Shown: piece by piece, positions 1 through 7,693 of the stretch
Layout: each line of letters opens with the position of its first letter
Numbering within the stretch: position 1 is the first letter of the stretch
Assembly (NCBI GenBank): GCA_016777435.1
Contig: JADHRK010000004.1
Location: 1 to 35,728, forward strand
DNA: 35,728 nucleotides
DNA from: Flavobacteriales bacterium
Lineage (GTDB): Bacteria; Bacteroidota; Bacteroidia; Flavobacteriales_D; Sanyastnellaceae
Reading direction: 5' to 3'
Notes under the pieces: generated by a model
What the model saw: only the letters and a program-made list of their open reading frames with translations
What the model was told of the DNA's origin: nothing
Databases searched by the model: none
Program-made: the position numbers and the translations under genes

Positions 1-1
1 A

Positions 2-196
2 GTCGATGAACTGGTTACTGTCAACGTGTACAACAACGCAGGAGTGTTGGTGGCAATGTTGTTCCAAGGCCAAGTCTTCGCTGATGTGCCGATGATGCTC
101 GAAGTATCGGCCAACATGTTTGAAACAGGACTCTACCAGATTCAGATTGTTTCCGATAACGGAAGCATTACCACCAAACTCATGGTGGGCAGCTGA
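2..196 (+). CDS. C-terminal end of a probable T9SS-sorted secreted protein (partial)
   Basis: The window opens inside a reading frame that runs from base 2 to the TGA at 194-196 and encodes the last 64 residues of a protein. The visible part is a short beta-rich stretch (VNVYNNAGVLV, then FETGLYQIQIVSDNGSITTKLMV) that resembles the end of a type IX secretion (T9SS) type A sorting domain. In that domain, strands such as 'ydlsGqlv' and 'lptGvYiv.v..g....kkvvv' target proteins to the Bacteroidota outer-membrane secretion machine. The rest of the gene, and so its function, lies outside the window. A hairpin terminator follows at 231-260. The sorting assignment rests on pattern similarity in a short fragment and is moderate. 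Confidence 0.55.
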   Translation, partial: VDELVTVNVYNNAGVLVAMLFQGQVFADVPMMLEVSANMFETGLYQIQIVSDNGSITTKLMVGS

Positions 197-230
197 AGCT
201 GATTTTGATTGGAACTGCGGTTCACAACGA

Positions 231-260
231 AAGCCTCTCCAGTGATGGAGGGGCTTTTTT
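231..260 (+). terminator. Rho-independent terminator after the first gene
   Basis: A 10-bp stem (231-240 with 247-256, one T-G wobble) with a 6-base loop is followed by a T-rich tail. It lies 35 bases after the stop at 196. It also argues that the downstream thioesterase gene starts after it, at 343, and not at the upstream start codon at 205 that would read through the hairpin. Confidence 0.8.
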
Positions 261-342
261 GTTTTGTTCTGACTTCTCGTCCCTTTACTATGCGGCGGTT
301 TGTCAAATCGGTCGGACCTTTGCGTTATCAATTTTGAATGCC

Positions 343-855
343 ATGGTAACCCAACGCTCCCCCAAAGAAACGTATGCCTCAAGCACACGCATTGTCATGC
401 CCAATGACACGAATACCCTTGGAAATTTGATGGGGGGTAACTTGCTCAATTGGATGGACATCAATGCAGCCATCAGCGCGCATCGTTGTAGCCGTCGCAT
501 CTGTGTGACGGCTGCAGTAAACAATGTCTCTTTCAAAAAACCCATCAAATTGGGTGACATTGTGACGATCCATGCGGAGGTGACCCGAACGTTCAATAGT
601 TCCATGGAAGTCTTCATGCGGGTGCACGTTGAAAATCACCTGACGGGAGAGCAAAGTTTGTGCAACGAGGCCATGTACACCTTTGTCGCGGTGGACCAGT
701 TGGGCGCTCCAATTGCGGTTCCAGCCGTTTTGCCAGAGACTGAAGAAGAGCAAGAGCGTTACGCTGGGGCTCTCCGGCGCAGGCAATTGCGTCTCGTACT
801 TGCCGGTAAGATGAAGCCAGCGGACGCGACAGAGCTGAAAGCTTTGTTTGATTGA
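343..855 (+). CDS. Acyl-CoA thioesterase, hotdog fold (YciA/BACH type)
   Basis: This 170-residue protein is expected to hydrolyse acyl-CoA thioesters in the cytoplasm. The hotdog-domain signature is clear: NTLGNLMGGNLLNWMD near residue 25-40 (the segment carrying the catalytic Asp and helix of BACH/YciA enzymes), then AAVNNVSFKKPIKLGDIVTIHAEV and a C-terminal strand ending in MYTFVAVD. Length matches single-hotdog bacterial members. The frame is open from 205, but that would translate the terminator hairpin, so the ATG at 343 (MVTQRSPKE) is chosen. It stands alone, convergent with the minus-strand GT9 gene whose stop is one base away. Substrate range cannot be read from sequence. Confidence 0.88.
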   Translation: MVTQRSPKETYASSTRIVMPNDTNTLGNLMGGNLLNWMDINAAISAHRCSRRICVTAAVNNVSFKKPIKLGDIVTIHAEVTRTFNSSMEVFMRVHVENHLTGEQSLCNEAMYTFVAVDQLGAPIAVPAVLPETEEEQERYAGALRRRQLRLVLAGKMKPADATELKALFD

Positions 856-856
856 G

Positions 857-1828
857 TTAAGGTGCGAATGTATGCTGGTGCATGCATTCTGATTCTCCCC
901 GGAACCGGCAACGATTGCCCAACTTTGAGCAGGGACGCATGGGTTCTTTGCCCTCCGGCAATATCGTGATTGATCCTTCAGTGGGTCGCCAAGGGCTCAT
1001 GCCCAAAGAAGGACGCGTGCAACCCCAAATGGATGTCACAGGTGTCCCCATTGCTGCAGCGAGGTGCATCATGCCCGTATCTCCGGAATACGCTTTTTCA
1101 GCTTCACGGATCAATGCCGCAGATTCTTCAATGGACGTTTTTCCAACGAGATTCACAACGGAATCATCGAATCCCTTGCTTAAGATTCCTCCCGTTTCAG
1201 CATCGGCGTCGCCTCCAATGAGGACGGTGCGAATGCCACTGGCCTCGGCCTCGAGAATGATGGATTGCATCAGTTTGAGGGGCATTTGTTTCCCCATGTG
1301 CGCCGCCCCGACAGCAATGGTCTTCCAAGGGCCTGCCGAGCGATCGAAGCCGGACGGCAACACGGCGGACACAAAAATAGTAGGCCATGCATCGGGCGTA
1401 TTCGCTCCAAATGCTCCGCGAAATGAGTCGATGTAACGCTCGACGATGTGAGCAATGGGGCGTTTTTGCCATCCACGAACGAGCATCCACTTGGCCAGGT
1501 TTTCTTTTTTTAAGGTGAACGCCACGCAACCGATGGCACGTTTGATGGCCCGCGATCGAACGTTGGAATGCAGGTCAATGATGTAGTCAATTTCAGCTGC
1601 TTTGAGCACCTCAGTCACCTCAGATGTGGCTCGATCAATCGTATGGATCGTGTCCACAAGTGATCCAAACCCTTCAACGACAGGCCGCATATTTGACTTG
1701 GTGAGGAAATGAATTTCGCTCGGTCCATGAATGGCCGCACGAAGGCTGGCCAACGCGGGAGCGGTGAGTAACACATCTCCGATGGATGAGAACCGAATGA
1801 CGAGTATGCGGGTAGGCCGGGTGGACAT
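857..1828 (-). CDS. Glycosyltransferase family 9 protein (heptosyltransferase-like)
   Basis: A 323-residue GT9 enzyme of the ADP-heptose:LPS heptosyltransferase family, which adds sugars to the LPS inner core at the cytoplasmic face of the inner membrane. The N-terminal motif ILVIRFSSIGDVLLTAPAL (residues 8-26) is the classic GT9 start. The C-terminal donor-binding half carries GDTGMMHLAAAMGTPVTSIWG near residues 250-270. A cysteine-rich tail (CSKLGNRCRFRGESEC) is typical of Bacteroidota members. The true sugar donor may not be heptose in this lineage. Transcribed leftward downstream of tRNA-Ser but separated from it by a terminator. The start ATG at 1828 directly precedes the conserved first strand. 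Confidence 0.88.
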   Translation of the reverse strand: MSTRPTRILVIRFSSIGDVLLTAPALASLRAAIHGPSEIHFLTKSNMRPVVEGFGSLVDTIHTIDRATSEVTEVLKAAEIDYIIDLHSNVRSRAIKRAIGCVAFTLKKENLAKWMLVRGWQKRPIAHIVERYIDSFRGAFGANTPDAWPTIFVSAVLPSGFDRSAGPWKTIAVGAAHMGKQMPLKLMQSIILEAEASGIRTVLIGGDADAETGGILSKGFDDSVVNLVGKTSIEESAALIREAEKAYSGDTGMMHLAAAMGTPVTSIWGCTRPSLGMSPWRPTEGSITILPEGKEPMRPCSKLGNRCRFRGESECMHQHTFAP

Positions 1829-1857
1829 GTTGCAAAGCTAAGTAAGCCATTAAAAGG

Positions 1858-1884
1858 AAAGGCGTCCCCAGGAGGACGCCTTTT
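1858..1884 (-). terminator. Terminator downstream of tRNA-Ser
   Basis: A 7-bp GC-rich stem (1861-1867 with 1874-1880) is extended by A-T pairs on both sides, with a 6-base loop. On the minus strand it lies 8 bases past the tRNA-Ser 3' end and is followed by a T-rich run, so it should end the tRNA transcript. The symmetric flanks could also let it act on the plus strand. Confidence 0.75.
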
Positions 1885-1891
1885 CAAACTG

Positions 1892-1978
1892 TGGAGAGAC
1901 CGGGATTCGAACCCGGGTTACCCTCTCAGGTAAACACGCTTTCCAAGCGTGCGCCTTAAGCCACTCGGCCACCTCTCC
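1892..1978 (-). tRNA. tRNA-Ser (anticodon GGA)
   Basis: The reverse complement folds as a class II tRNA: acceptor GGAGAGG pairing with the 3' TCTCTCC (one G-T pair), D-arm GGCCGAGTGG, anticodon loop CTTGGAAAG reading GGA, a long variable arm, and the T-arm GGGTTCGAATCCC. The long variable arm plus the GGA anticodon define a serine tRNA. No CCA is encoded. The discriminator reads A. A promoter lies at 2009-2041 and a terminator at 1858-1884, so it is a single-gene unit. Confidence 0.95.
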
Positions 1979-2008
1979 AAATTCCTGCAGTTACCTGCAG
2001 AGCGGATG

Positions 2009-2041
2009 CAAAAGTACCGAAAAACAAGACGTGAATCCAAA
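2009..2041 (-). promoter_or_regulatory. Bacteroidota-type promoter for tRNA-Ser
   Basis: On the minus strand TTTG (2041-2038) is followed by a 21-base spacer and TACTTTTG (2016-2009). This matches the published Bacteroidota sigma-A consensus of TTTG at -33 and TAnnTTTG at -7. It would start transcription about 25 bases ahead of the mature tRNA 5' end at 1978. Confidence 0.72.
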
Positions 2042-2060
2042 TTGCTAAACGGTGCTGATT

Positions 2061-3119
2061 TCAGGTCAGTGCGCTGAAACGCGTCAATTCGCCTCGAATG
2101 TTCCGAAGCATGAAGGAGCGGGCCTCTTCGCCGTCATAACCGCGCCCCAGACAAACCATCAGTTTGGTCAAGGCAGCCTCGGTGGTCATGTCGCCTCCAG
2201 GGACCACCCCACAATCGCGCAACAAGTGTGCTGTGGCATAGCGCTCTGGATGCACCGCGCCGTGATCGCATTGGGTGACATTTACAATGGTCACGCCTCG
2301 GTTGTGCGCTTCGCTCAAAATGGATTTCAAAGCGGGATTTGACGGTGCGTTTCCGGAACCAAATGTGGAGAGCACCAAACCGCGCAAATCAGGCCAATTG
2401 GTCATTCGTTCAATGACCTCCAAAGGTTGTCCAGGAAACAATGGAAGCCATGCGATTCGGTTGTCCATCGCTTCATTGACGTCGAATGCCGCAGTCGCAT
2501 CGCGGTACATCAATCCCTCGTTGTAAATGATATCAACACCGGCTTCTGCCAAGGAAGGAAGGTTGGGACTAATGATCGCCTGCATGGATTCAGCGCTCGC
2601 TTTGTGCGTTCGGTTTCCCCGAAAGAGCGAAGACCCGAAGTAAACGGCAACCTCCTGCACGATGGGCTCATTGAAACGCACGGTAGTTGCGATGTCTACC
2701 GCGGCTAAGAGGTTTTCTCTGCCATCGGTTCGCGGCAAACCAATGGGCAGTTGACTTCCCGTAATGATGACGGGCTTATGGAGTCCTTCCAGCATGAAGC
2801 TCAAGGCAGAGGCCGTGTAAGCGAGCGTATCCGTACCATGCAAAATCACAAAGCCATCGAAGTCCTGGTAATGGTGCTTGATCGCCTTCGCCAAATCGAG
2901 CCATTCTTTTGTGCCCACGTTGGAGGAATCCAATGGAGGCTCAAAGGAAATAATTTCCACTTCTCGATTGGGTTGTTCCAATTCGGGAACATGGCGGTGA
3001 ATTTCATCGAAATCAAGCGGAACAAGTCCACCGGAAGCATCTTGAACGCTCCCAATCGTGCCGCCAGTGTAGACGACCAAAACGCGGCTTTTATGAGGTT
3101 CAGAGCGGGTCATTTGCAT
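2061..3119 (-). CDS. ansA: Type I L-asparaginase
   Basis: A 352-residue asparaginase that hydrolyses L-asparagine to aspartate and ammonia. Both catalytic threonine blocks are visible: YTGGTIGS at residues 17-24 and HGTDTLAYTASAL at 94-106. The block PVIITGSQLPIG and the following DGRENLLAA segment are also characteristic. There is no signal peptide, and the length fits the cytoplasmic type I form, not the periplasmic type II enzyme. The gene sits 6 bases after the TatD gene and is probably co-transcribed with it. The start at 3119 (MQMTRSEP) has a second Met two codons in; either is possible. Confidence 0.93.
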   Translation of the reverse strand: MQMTRSEPHKSRVLVVYTGGTIGSVQDASGGLVPLDFDEIHRHVPELEQPNREVEIISFEPPLDSSNVGTKEWLDLAKAIKHHYQDFDGFVILHGTDTLAYTASALSFMLEGLHKPVIITGSQLPIGLPRTDGRENLLAAVDIATTVRFNEPIVQEVAVYFGSSLFRGNRTHKASAESMQAIISPNLPSLAEAGVDIIYNEGLMYRDATAAFDVNEAMDNRIAWLPLFPGQPLEVIERMTNWPDLRGLVLSTFGSGNAPSNPALKSILSEAHNRGVTIVNVTQCDHGAVHPERYATAHLLRDCGVVPGGDMTTEAALTKLMVCLGRGYDGEEARSFMLRNIRGELTRFSALT

Positions 3120-3125
3120 TTAACT

Positions 3126-3911
3126 TCATCCATTCAACTTGAAAAGCGCCCGGGCATTTTGTGTCGTGATGTCGGCAACGTGAGCCAAGGACATTTCCCA
3201 GAGATCAGCGACGCGCTGCGCAACGACTCGTGTGTAGGAGGATTCATTGCGTTTGCCTCTGTGGGGGACGGGAGCGAGGTAAGGGCTGTCCGTTTCCAAA
3301 ATTACCCGGTCATGGGCAACGTGGGGGAGGACTGCGTCGAGTCCCCCATTTTTGTAGGTGGACACGCCACCAATGCCCAGGTAAAAATTCCCATAGTCAA
3401 GGATTCGTTCAGCTTGGCTGAGGTTGCCGGTAAAGCAATGCACCACACCGGAAAGGGATTCGTCATTCACCGAATCCAAGGCTTCGAATAGAGCGTCAAA
3501 TGCCTCCCGAACATGGATCACAATGGGGAGGTTGAGCGATTTGGCCCATTGCACTTGTTGCCTGAACGCTTCGTGCTGAATCTCTAACGTGGTTTTGTCC
3601 CAATGCAAGTCGAAACCAATTTCTCCAATGGCCACGTATTGGCGTCCGGACGAGTGAAGCGTTTCTTCAATGGTCTGCAATTCATTTTGCCATGCATCGG
3701 GCTTGACGTGGCAAGGGTGCAATCCCATCATGCCGAAACAGCGGTCTGGCCATTCATCCATCATGGCGTGAACCCGTTCGATGGAGTCGCTATCGATGTT
3801 GGGCAGTAAAAGCGTTTTCACGTCCGCTTCCATGCAGCGTTCCATCGCCGCAGCCCGCTCTCCGTCAAAGGCGGGTTGGTACAAATGGGTGTGGGTGTCG
3901 ATGAGGTGCAC
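3126..3911 (-). CDS. tatD: TatD family metal-dependent hydrolase / DNase
   Basis: A 261-residue TatD-type TIM-barrel phosphoesterase. Metal ligands are visible in order: DTHTHLY at residues 5-11, the Glu in AIGEIGFD near 97, VIHVREA, VVHCFTG, and ETDSPYLAP near the C-terminus. Family members act as 3'-5' exonucleases or DNases in repair and RNA quality control. The precise substrate here is inferred from family only. The start is GTG at 3911 (codons read M-H-L-I-D-T-H), supported because TatD proteins begin a few residues before the DTHTH motif. First gene of a likely two-gene unit with ansA. Confidence 0.9.
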   Translation of the reverse strand: MHLIDTHTHLYQPAFDGERAAAMERCMEADVKTLLLPNIDSDSIERVHAMMDEWPDRCFGMMGLHPCHVKPDAWQNELQTIEETLHSSGRQYVAIGEIGFDLHWDKTTLEIQHEAFRQQVQWAKSLNLPIVIHVREAFDALFEALDSVNDESLSGVVHCFTGNLSQAERILDYGNFYLGIGGVSTYKNGGLDAVLPHVAHDRVILETDSPYLAPVPHRGKRNESSYTRVVAQRVADLWEMSLAHVADITTQNARALFKLNG

Positions 3912-3963
3912 GGCGCGAAGTTAGTGAGGAAGCAGGGTTAGTCGTGCTGCTTGGACTGCCGGC

Positions 3964-4755
3964 CTACGCTTCGAATTGGATTTGACCTGTTGCAAAGGTG
4001 ATGGCATGTCCAAAGACCAGCACGCGGCTGGCCAAAACTTCGCATTGCAGTTCCCCACCACGGGTGGAAATCTGACGAGCGTTCAAGTTTTTTTTGCCCA
4101 AGCGTTCGCTCCAAAAAGGAGCCAATGAACAATGCGCTGAACCCGTCACAGGATCCTCCAAAATGGTTGCCTGAGGCGTGAAGAACCGAGAGACAAAATC
4201 GCAATTTGTTCCGGGGGCAGTCACCGCAACTCCACCGGGGCCTAGGTTGATGCGGTCAAATAAAGGGCGGTCGATGACTAACTGGGCCACATCCGACTCA
4301 TGGGGATAAACCAAGACGAAGTCACGGGCTTTGAGAATTTCAAGGGGTTGCGCACTGAGCGATTCGGAAATGGACTTTGGTAATTCTGCCGGTTTAGGAT
4401 CGCGATTGGGCAAGTCCATTCGGTATTGGTTTTTGGACCGTTGGACTTCGAGTTTGCCGCTGATGGTTTCAAATGAAACAGCCATTCGTTGAGGTTCAAG
4501 GTGATTGAGAACCACGTGTCCCGCTGCTCAAGTCGCATGACCGCAAAGGTCGATTTCAATGTCTGGTGTGAACCAACGCAAACGATAATGTCCCTCATCC
4601 GCAACCAAAAAGGCGGTTTCAGCGACGGCATTTTCCCGAGCAATGTTTTGGAGTATGGCATCATCGATCCAATGTTCGAGGACCACAACACATGCGGAAT
4701 TCCCTGAAAACACTTGCTTGGTGAAAGCATCGACTTGAAAAAAAAGAGTGTTCAT
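3964..4755 (-). pseudogene. PhzF family isomerase/epimerase-like gene, interrupted by an in-frame TGA
   Basis: The frame from ATG 4755 (MNTLFFQVDAFT) to the stop at 3964 encodes a full-length PhzF-fold protein of about 262 residues, except for a TGA at 4528-4530. The N-terminal half ends in IDLCGHAT and the C-terminal half resumes in the same frame with AAGHVVLNH. The expected family sequence across the junction is CGHAT-Leu-A, so one base change (TTA to TGA) explains it. Family landmarks survive: the catalytic Glu in AVAETAFL and the late EDPVTGSAHC block. The product would be a cytoplasmic enzyme of unknown substrate. The rest of the frame is intact, so this is a very recent nonsense mutation, a sequencing error, or read-through. 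Divergent from exbB. Confidence 0.85.
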
Positions 4756-4831
4756 GTAGGTTGAATCAGCTTTGGGCAAGGTGCAGGAATTGCGTGCAAA
4801 CGAAGCATGCTTAAATCTAACGGAAATTCTC

Positions 4832-4863
4832 TTTGCTCGTTGGTGCACCGCGAATTACATTTG
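4832..4863 (+). promoter_or_regulatory. Bacteroidota-type promoter for the exbB operon
   Basis: TTTG at 4832-4835, a 20-base spacer, then TACATTTG at 4856-4863 match the TTTG / TAnnTTTG consensus exactly. The start point would fall near 4870, giving a leader of about 60 bases before the exbB ATG at 4930. It also supports the start at 4930 over the upstream in-frame codon at 4807, which lies upstream of the promoter. Confidence 0.75.
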
Positions 4864-4929
4864 CACACTTGCGAAAGTGATAAACGCTCGCAAAGCGACA
4901 CGATTGAAATAACACGAATTAAGATTCAC

Positions 4930-5808
4930 ATGAAGAAGTTGTTTGCCCTCTTTGCAATTGCAGGGTTGATTTTCATCAATTTTCCGAACGCAACATTCGC
5001 ACAAGATGCTGCGATGGAAATGACCGACACCACTGCCGTTGAGGCTGCTGGTGATAGCACCGCAATGGCTGCAGATTCCATGGCCGTTGACTCCATGGCT
5101 GCAGATTCTATGGCTGCGATTGCACCTGCTGTCGCGGATGAAGCCCCAGCCGAAGAAACACGCGAAGTATTGAGCTTTCACCAAACAGTGAAGAAATACT
5201 TCATCGAGGGCGGTGCCACCTTTATGGCATTCGTATTGATTTGTTTGATCTTGGGATTGGCTTTGAGCATCGAGCGAATCATCTATTTGAACATGGCAAC
5301 AACCAATACGGGCAAGCTCGTAGAGGGAATTGAAGGCGCATTGGCGAATGGAGGAGAAGAAGCTGCCAAGGAGGTTTGCCGCAACACAGCGGGACCGGTA
5401 GCCACCATCTTCTACCAAGGGCTTGATCGCTCATCCGGATCCTATGAAGAAGTTGCGAAAGCGATTGAGGATTACGGAAGTGTAGAAATGTCCAAGCTAG
5501 AGCGCGGCTTGAGCTGGATTAGCTTGTTCATTGCCCTCGCTCCAATGTTGGGTTTCATGGGTACCGTTATTGGTATGATTTCAGCGTTTGATAAGATTGC
5601 GGAAGCCAATACGATCAACGCATCGATTGTAGCCGGAGGTATTAAGGTAGCCTTGATTACGACGGTATCCGGTTTGATTGTAGCCATCATCCTTCAGATT
5701 TTCTACAACTACATTTTGTCGAAGATTGACAGCATTGTGTTGGACATGGAGGAGGCGTCAATGGATCTTGTTGATTTGTTGTACAAGCGAAAGCTTCAAG
5801 GAAAATAA
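4930..5808 (+). CDS. exbB: MotA/TolQ/ExbB proton channel family protein
   Basis: A 292-residue inner-membrane proton-channel subunit that, with ExbD, turns proton-motive force into work on outer-membrane or envelope partners. It starts with a signal-like segment (residues 1-24, ending TFAQ), then an Ala/Asp/Met-rich stretch with DSMA repeats at about 45-65. TM1 is near 96-118, a cytoplasmic domain follows, and the MotA/ExbB core has TM2 near 195-218 (LFIALAPMLGFMGTVIGM) and TM3 near 233-262. The conserved GLLGTVxGM-type motif and the Thr in TM3 are recognisable. The added N-terminal signal and repeat region is common in Bacteroidota ExbB. First gene of a four-gene operon. Confidence 0.92.
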   Translation: MKKLFALFAIAGLIFINFPNATFAQDAAMEMTDTTAVEAAGDSTAMAADSMAVDSMAADSMAAIAPAVADEAPAEETREVLSFHQTVKKYFIEGGATFMAFVLICLILGLALSIERIIYLNMATTNTGKLVEGIEGALANGGEEAAKEVCRNTAGPVATIFYQGLDRSSGSYEEVAKAIEDYGSVEMSKLERGLSWISLFIALAPMLGFMGTVIGMISAFDKIAEANTINASIVAGGIKVALITTVSGLIVAIILQIFYNYILSKIDSIVLDMEEASMDLVDLLYKRKLQGK

Positions 5809-5819
5809 TCCACGGAATC

Positions 5820-6299
5820 ATGGGTGATAAAGGATTAAGACTCGGCCTTTCCGTTTTGCGGATTGCGGTGATTGTTGCAGGCGTTGTGCTCAGCTACATG
5901 ATCACCTCACGAAGCGGCACGGATGAGACGTTTGTCGAAGGCCAAGAGCGCTACGGTGCGCTTCTCGACGGATTGTTTTACATCATTTACTTCGTTGGAA
6001 TTGCCTGTGCAGCTGCAGCAATTTTGTTCGGATTGGGATTTTTGGTCCTGAAATTGATCAACAATCCAAAAACCGTGATGGGAACAATCATCGGGTTTGT
6101 CGGCTTTGTAATTATCGGTCTGCTCAGCTTCTATGTGTTGGCGGATGATACCGTGCTCAATGCTTACGAAGCCAGCGGAATCAAGGTCTCTGCCGGTGAA
6201 AGCCTCTTCGCAGGGGGCGGGCTGTATTTTGTCTATCTCTTAGGTAGTTTATCCATTTTCACAATCGTTGTGGCAGAAGTGCGCAGCGCATTGAAATAA
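5820..6299 (+). CDS. Four-TM membrane protein inside the ExbB/ExbD operon, function unknown
   Basis: I do not recognise a named family for this 159-residue protein. It is strongly hydrophobic, with four predicted membrane segments at about residues 8-28, 53-79, 87-108 and 132-153, and short loops. It lies 11 bases after exbB and 7 bases before the first exbD, so all are very likely co-transcribed. Position suggests an accessory or scaffold subunit of the proton-channel complex, but that is inference from context. The start ATG at 5820 (MGDKGLRLGL) is the first after the exbB stop. Confidence 0.8.
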   Translation: MGDKGLRLGLSVLRIAVIVAGVVLSYMITSRSGTDETFVEGQERYGALLDGLFYIIYFVGIACAAAAILFGLGFLVLKLINNPKTVMGTIIGFVGFVIIGLLSFYVLADDTVLNAYEASGIKVSAGESLFAGGGLYFVYLLGSLSIFTIVVAEVRSALK

Positions 6300-6306
6300 G
6301 AGAAGA

Positions 6307-7131
6307 ATGGCACGCCGAGAATTAGCAGAAATCAACGCAGGCTCGATGGCGGACATCGCTTTCCTGCTCTTGATCTTTTGGCTGGTCACAACCACCATTG
6401 ATTCGGACGAAGGAATCAAGCGACAACTGCCTCCTCCGGTGCCTCCAGATATTGATGTGCCTCAGGCGAAGGAGCAGAATGTGTTCAATGTGAAGGTGAA
6501 TTTCTTGGACGAATTGCTCGTTGAAGCGGAACCGCTGGACATTGAAGATTTGAAGGACAAAGCCAAAGATTTTCTCATCGCTACGGGAGATGGCATCATG
6601 GCGCACCCCGTGGGCCGAGAGACGGTGGGCAAAAACAGGGAAGTTGTTCTGGTGACGGGAGCCAATGGCAAAACCAATGCGGCTTTCCCAGAACGCCTTT
6701 GGGTAAGAAAGGTGGATGTAAAGCAACGGATTGCAGAATATGAAGCTTTCGTAGCCGCAGCCGAAGACGATAACCGGCGAAAAAATTACACCAAGGTCCT
6801 AGAGAATTGGGAAGACAAACTGGCCACGATTGAATTGCTCGGGGGCGATTACAAAGAGTTGCCTCCATCGGCTTTGATTTCGATGCAGAACGACAACGCA
6901 ACAACGTACAACACTTATTTGCAAGTCCAGAACGAATTGCAATCGGCAGTGAATGAATTGCGCGATGAATTGGCCGTGGCGAAGTTCGGTCGCACTTACA
7001 AAGAGCTAGAGGATTTGTACGATCGCAATACAGAAGACGGTGAGTTGCTGAAGAAAATCATTGCGGTTCGTTCGGTATATCCGCAACGAATCTCGGAGGC
7101 CGAGCCGCGCGAAGGATCAACTTACTACTGA
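6307..7131 (+). CDS. exbD: ExbD/TolR family biopolymer transport protein, long form
   Basis: A 274-residue ExbD-type subunit. Its short cytoplasmic N-terminus leads into one membrane helix at about residues 14-32 (SMADIAFLLLIFWLVTTT). The conserved proton-relay aspartate is Asp16. The periplasmic part is much longer than the usual 110-150 residues of ExbD/TolR: after the normal domain it continues as a charged, helix-rich region (about 140-245), so it is a real extension and not a start-site artefact. It lies 7 bases after the 4-TM gene and 1 base before a second exbD. The extension may reach a periplasmic partner. Confidence 0.9.
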   Translation: MARRELAEINAGSMADIAFLLLIFWLVTTTIDSDEGIKRQLPPPVPPDIDVPQAKEQNVFNVKVNFLDELLVEAEPLDIEDLKDKAKDFLIATGDGIMAHPVGRETVGKNREVVLVTGANGKTNAAFPERLWVRKVDVKQRIAEYEAFVAAAEDDNRRKNYTKVLENWEDKLATIELLGGDYKELPPSALISMQNDNATTYNTYLQVQNELQSAVNELRDELAVAKFGRTYKELEDLYDRNTEDGELLKKIIAVRSVYPQRISEAEPREGSTYY

Positions 7132-7132
7132 T

Positions 7133-7606
7133 ATGGGAAAGTTTAGAAAAGGAAATAAGCGAGGCATGGCCACGATCTCGACAGCATCGCTGCCGGACAT
7201 TGTATTCATGTTGCTGTTCTTCTTCATGGTTGCCACGGTCCTGCGAACCGAAGAAGAGAAGGTTCGATTGATTCGCCCTGAGGCATCGGAGTTGTACAAG
7301 ATTGAAAAGAAGCACTTGATTCGTTATGTGAATATCGGTGTCCCCATGGATCGACGCTATGGAACGGAGCCGGTCATGCAATTGAATGATGCTTTTTCCT
7401 CTCCTGAAATGATTCAAGACTGGGTCAGCACAGAGCGATTAACCTTGGCTGAATCTGAACAGAGCAAGATGTGGGTTTCCTTGAAGGTGGACAAAGACAC
7501 GAAAATGGGAATCGTGACCGATGTGAAGCAGGAATTGAGAAAGGCTTCTGCCTTGAAGGTGCTGTATTCTGCTTCTGGCCGAGAACGTACCCAGTCGGAA
7601 TACTGA
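7133..7606 (+). CDS. exbD: ExbD/TolR family biopolymer transport protein, second copy
   Basis: A 157-residue ExbD/TolR paralogue of ordinary length. A basic N-terminus (GKFRKGNKRG) precedes the membrane helix at about 19-37, with the conserved Asp22 in SLPDIVFMLLFFFMV. The periplasmic domain ends in a strand typical of the TolR fold (KVLYSASGRERTQSEY tail). It starts one base after the first exbD stop, the last gene of the operon. The pairing with a differently sized ExbD suggests a heteromeric stator dimer inside the ExbB ring; this is an inference. The frame is open further upstream (from 7061) but only inside the previous gene, so ATG 7133 is chosen. Confidence 0.9.
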   Translation: MGKFRKGNKRGMATISTASLPDIVFMLLFFFMVATVLRTEEEKVRLIRPEASELYKIEKKHLIRYVNIGVPMDRRYGTEPVMQLNDAFSSPEMIQDWVSTERLTLAESEQSKMWVSLKVDKDTKMGIVTDVKQELRKASALKVLYSASGRERTQSEY

Positions 7607-7693
7607 ATATAGGTGCCGATGTTTGGCCTTGTTTGTGTCCTGAAATGGCACTTGTTCGCCTAAGAAATTTTTGAATGGCCAGTCAGGAAGGGT

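Noticed and set aside
205-342. Extended N-terminus for the thioesterase from 205
   Set aside because: It would translate the terminator hairpin at 231-260 and adds residues with no family likeness.
1984-2000. Direct repeat CCTGCAG-TTA-CCTGCAG beside tRNA-Ser, considered as an attachment site
   Set aside because: Only seven bases, no integrase, no partner copy elsewhere in the window; it is between the tRNA and its promoter and looks incidental.
4528-4530. TGA in the PhzF-like gene as selenocysteine
   Set aside because: The family expects Leu at this place, not Cys, and no downstream hairpin of SECIS type was noticed.
7607-7693. A shared terminator between the convergent exbD and dehydrogenase genes
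   Set aside because: Only weak, distant complementarity (TGGCC/GGCCA); no compact stem with a T-run.
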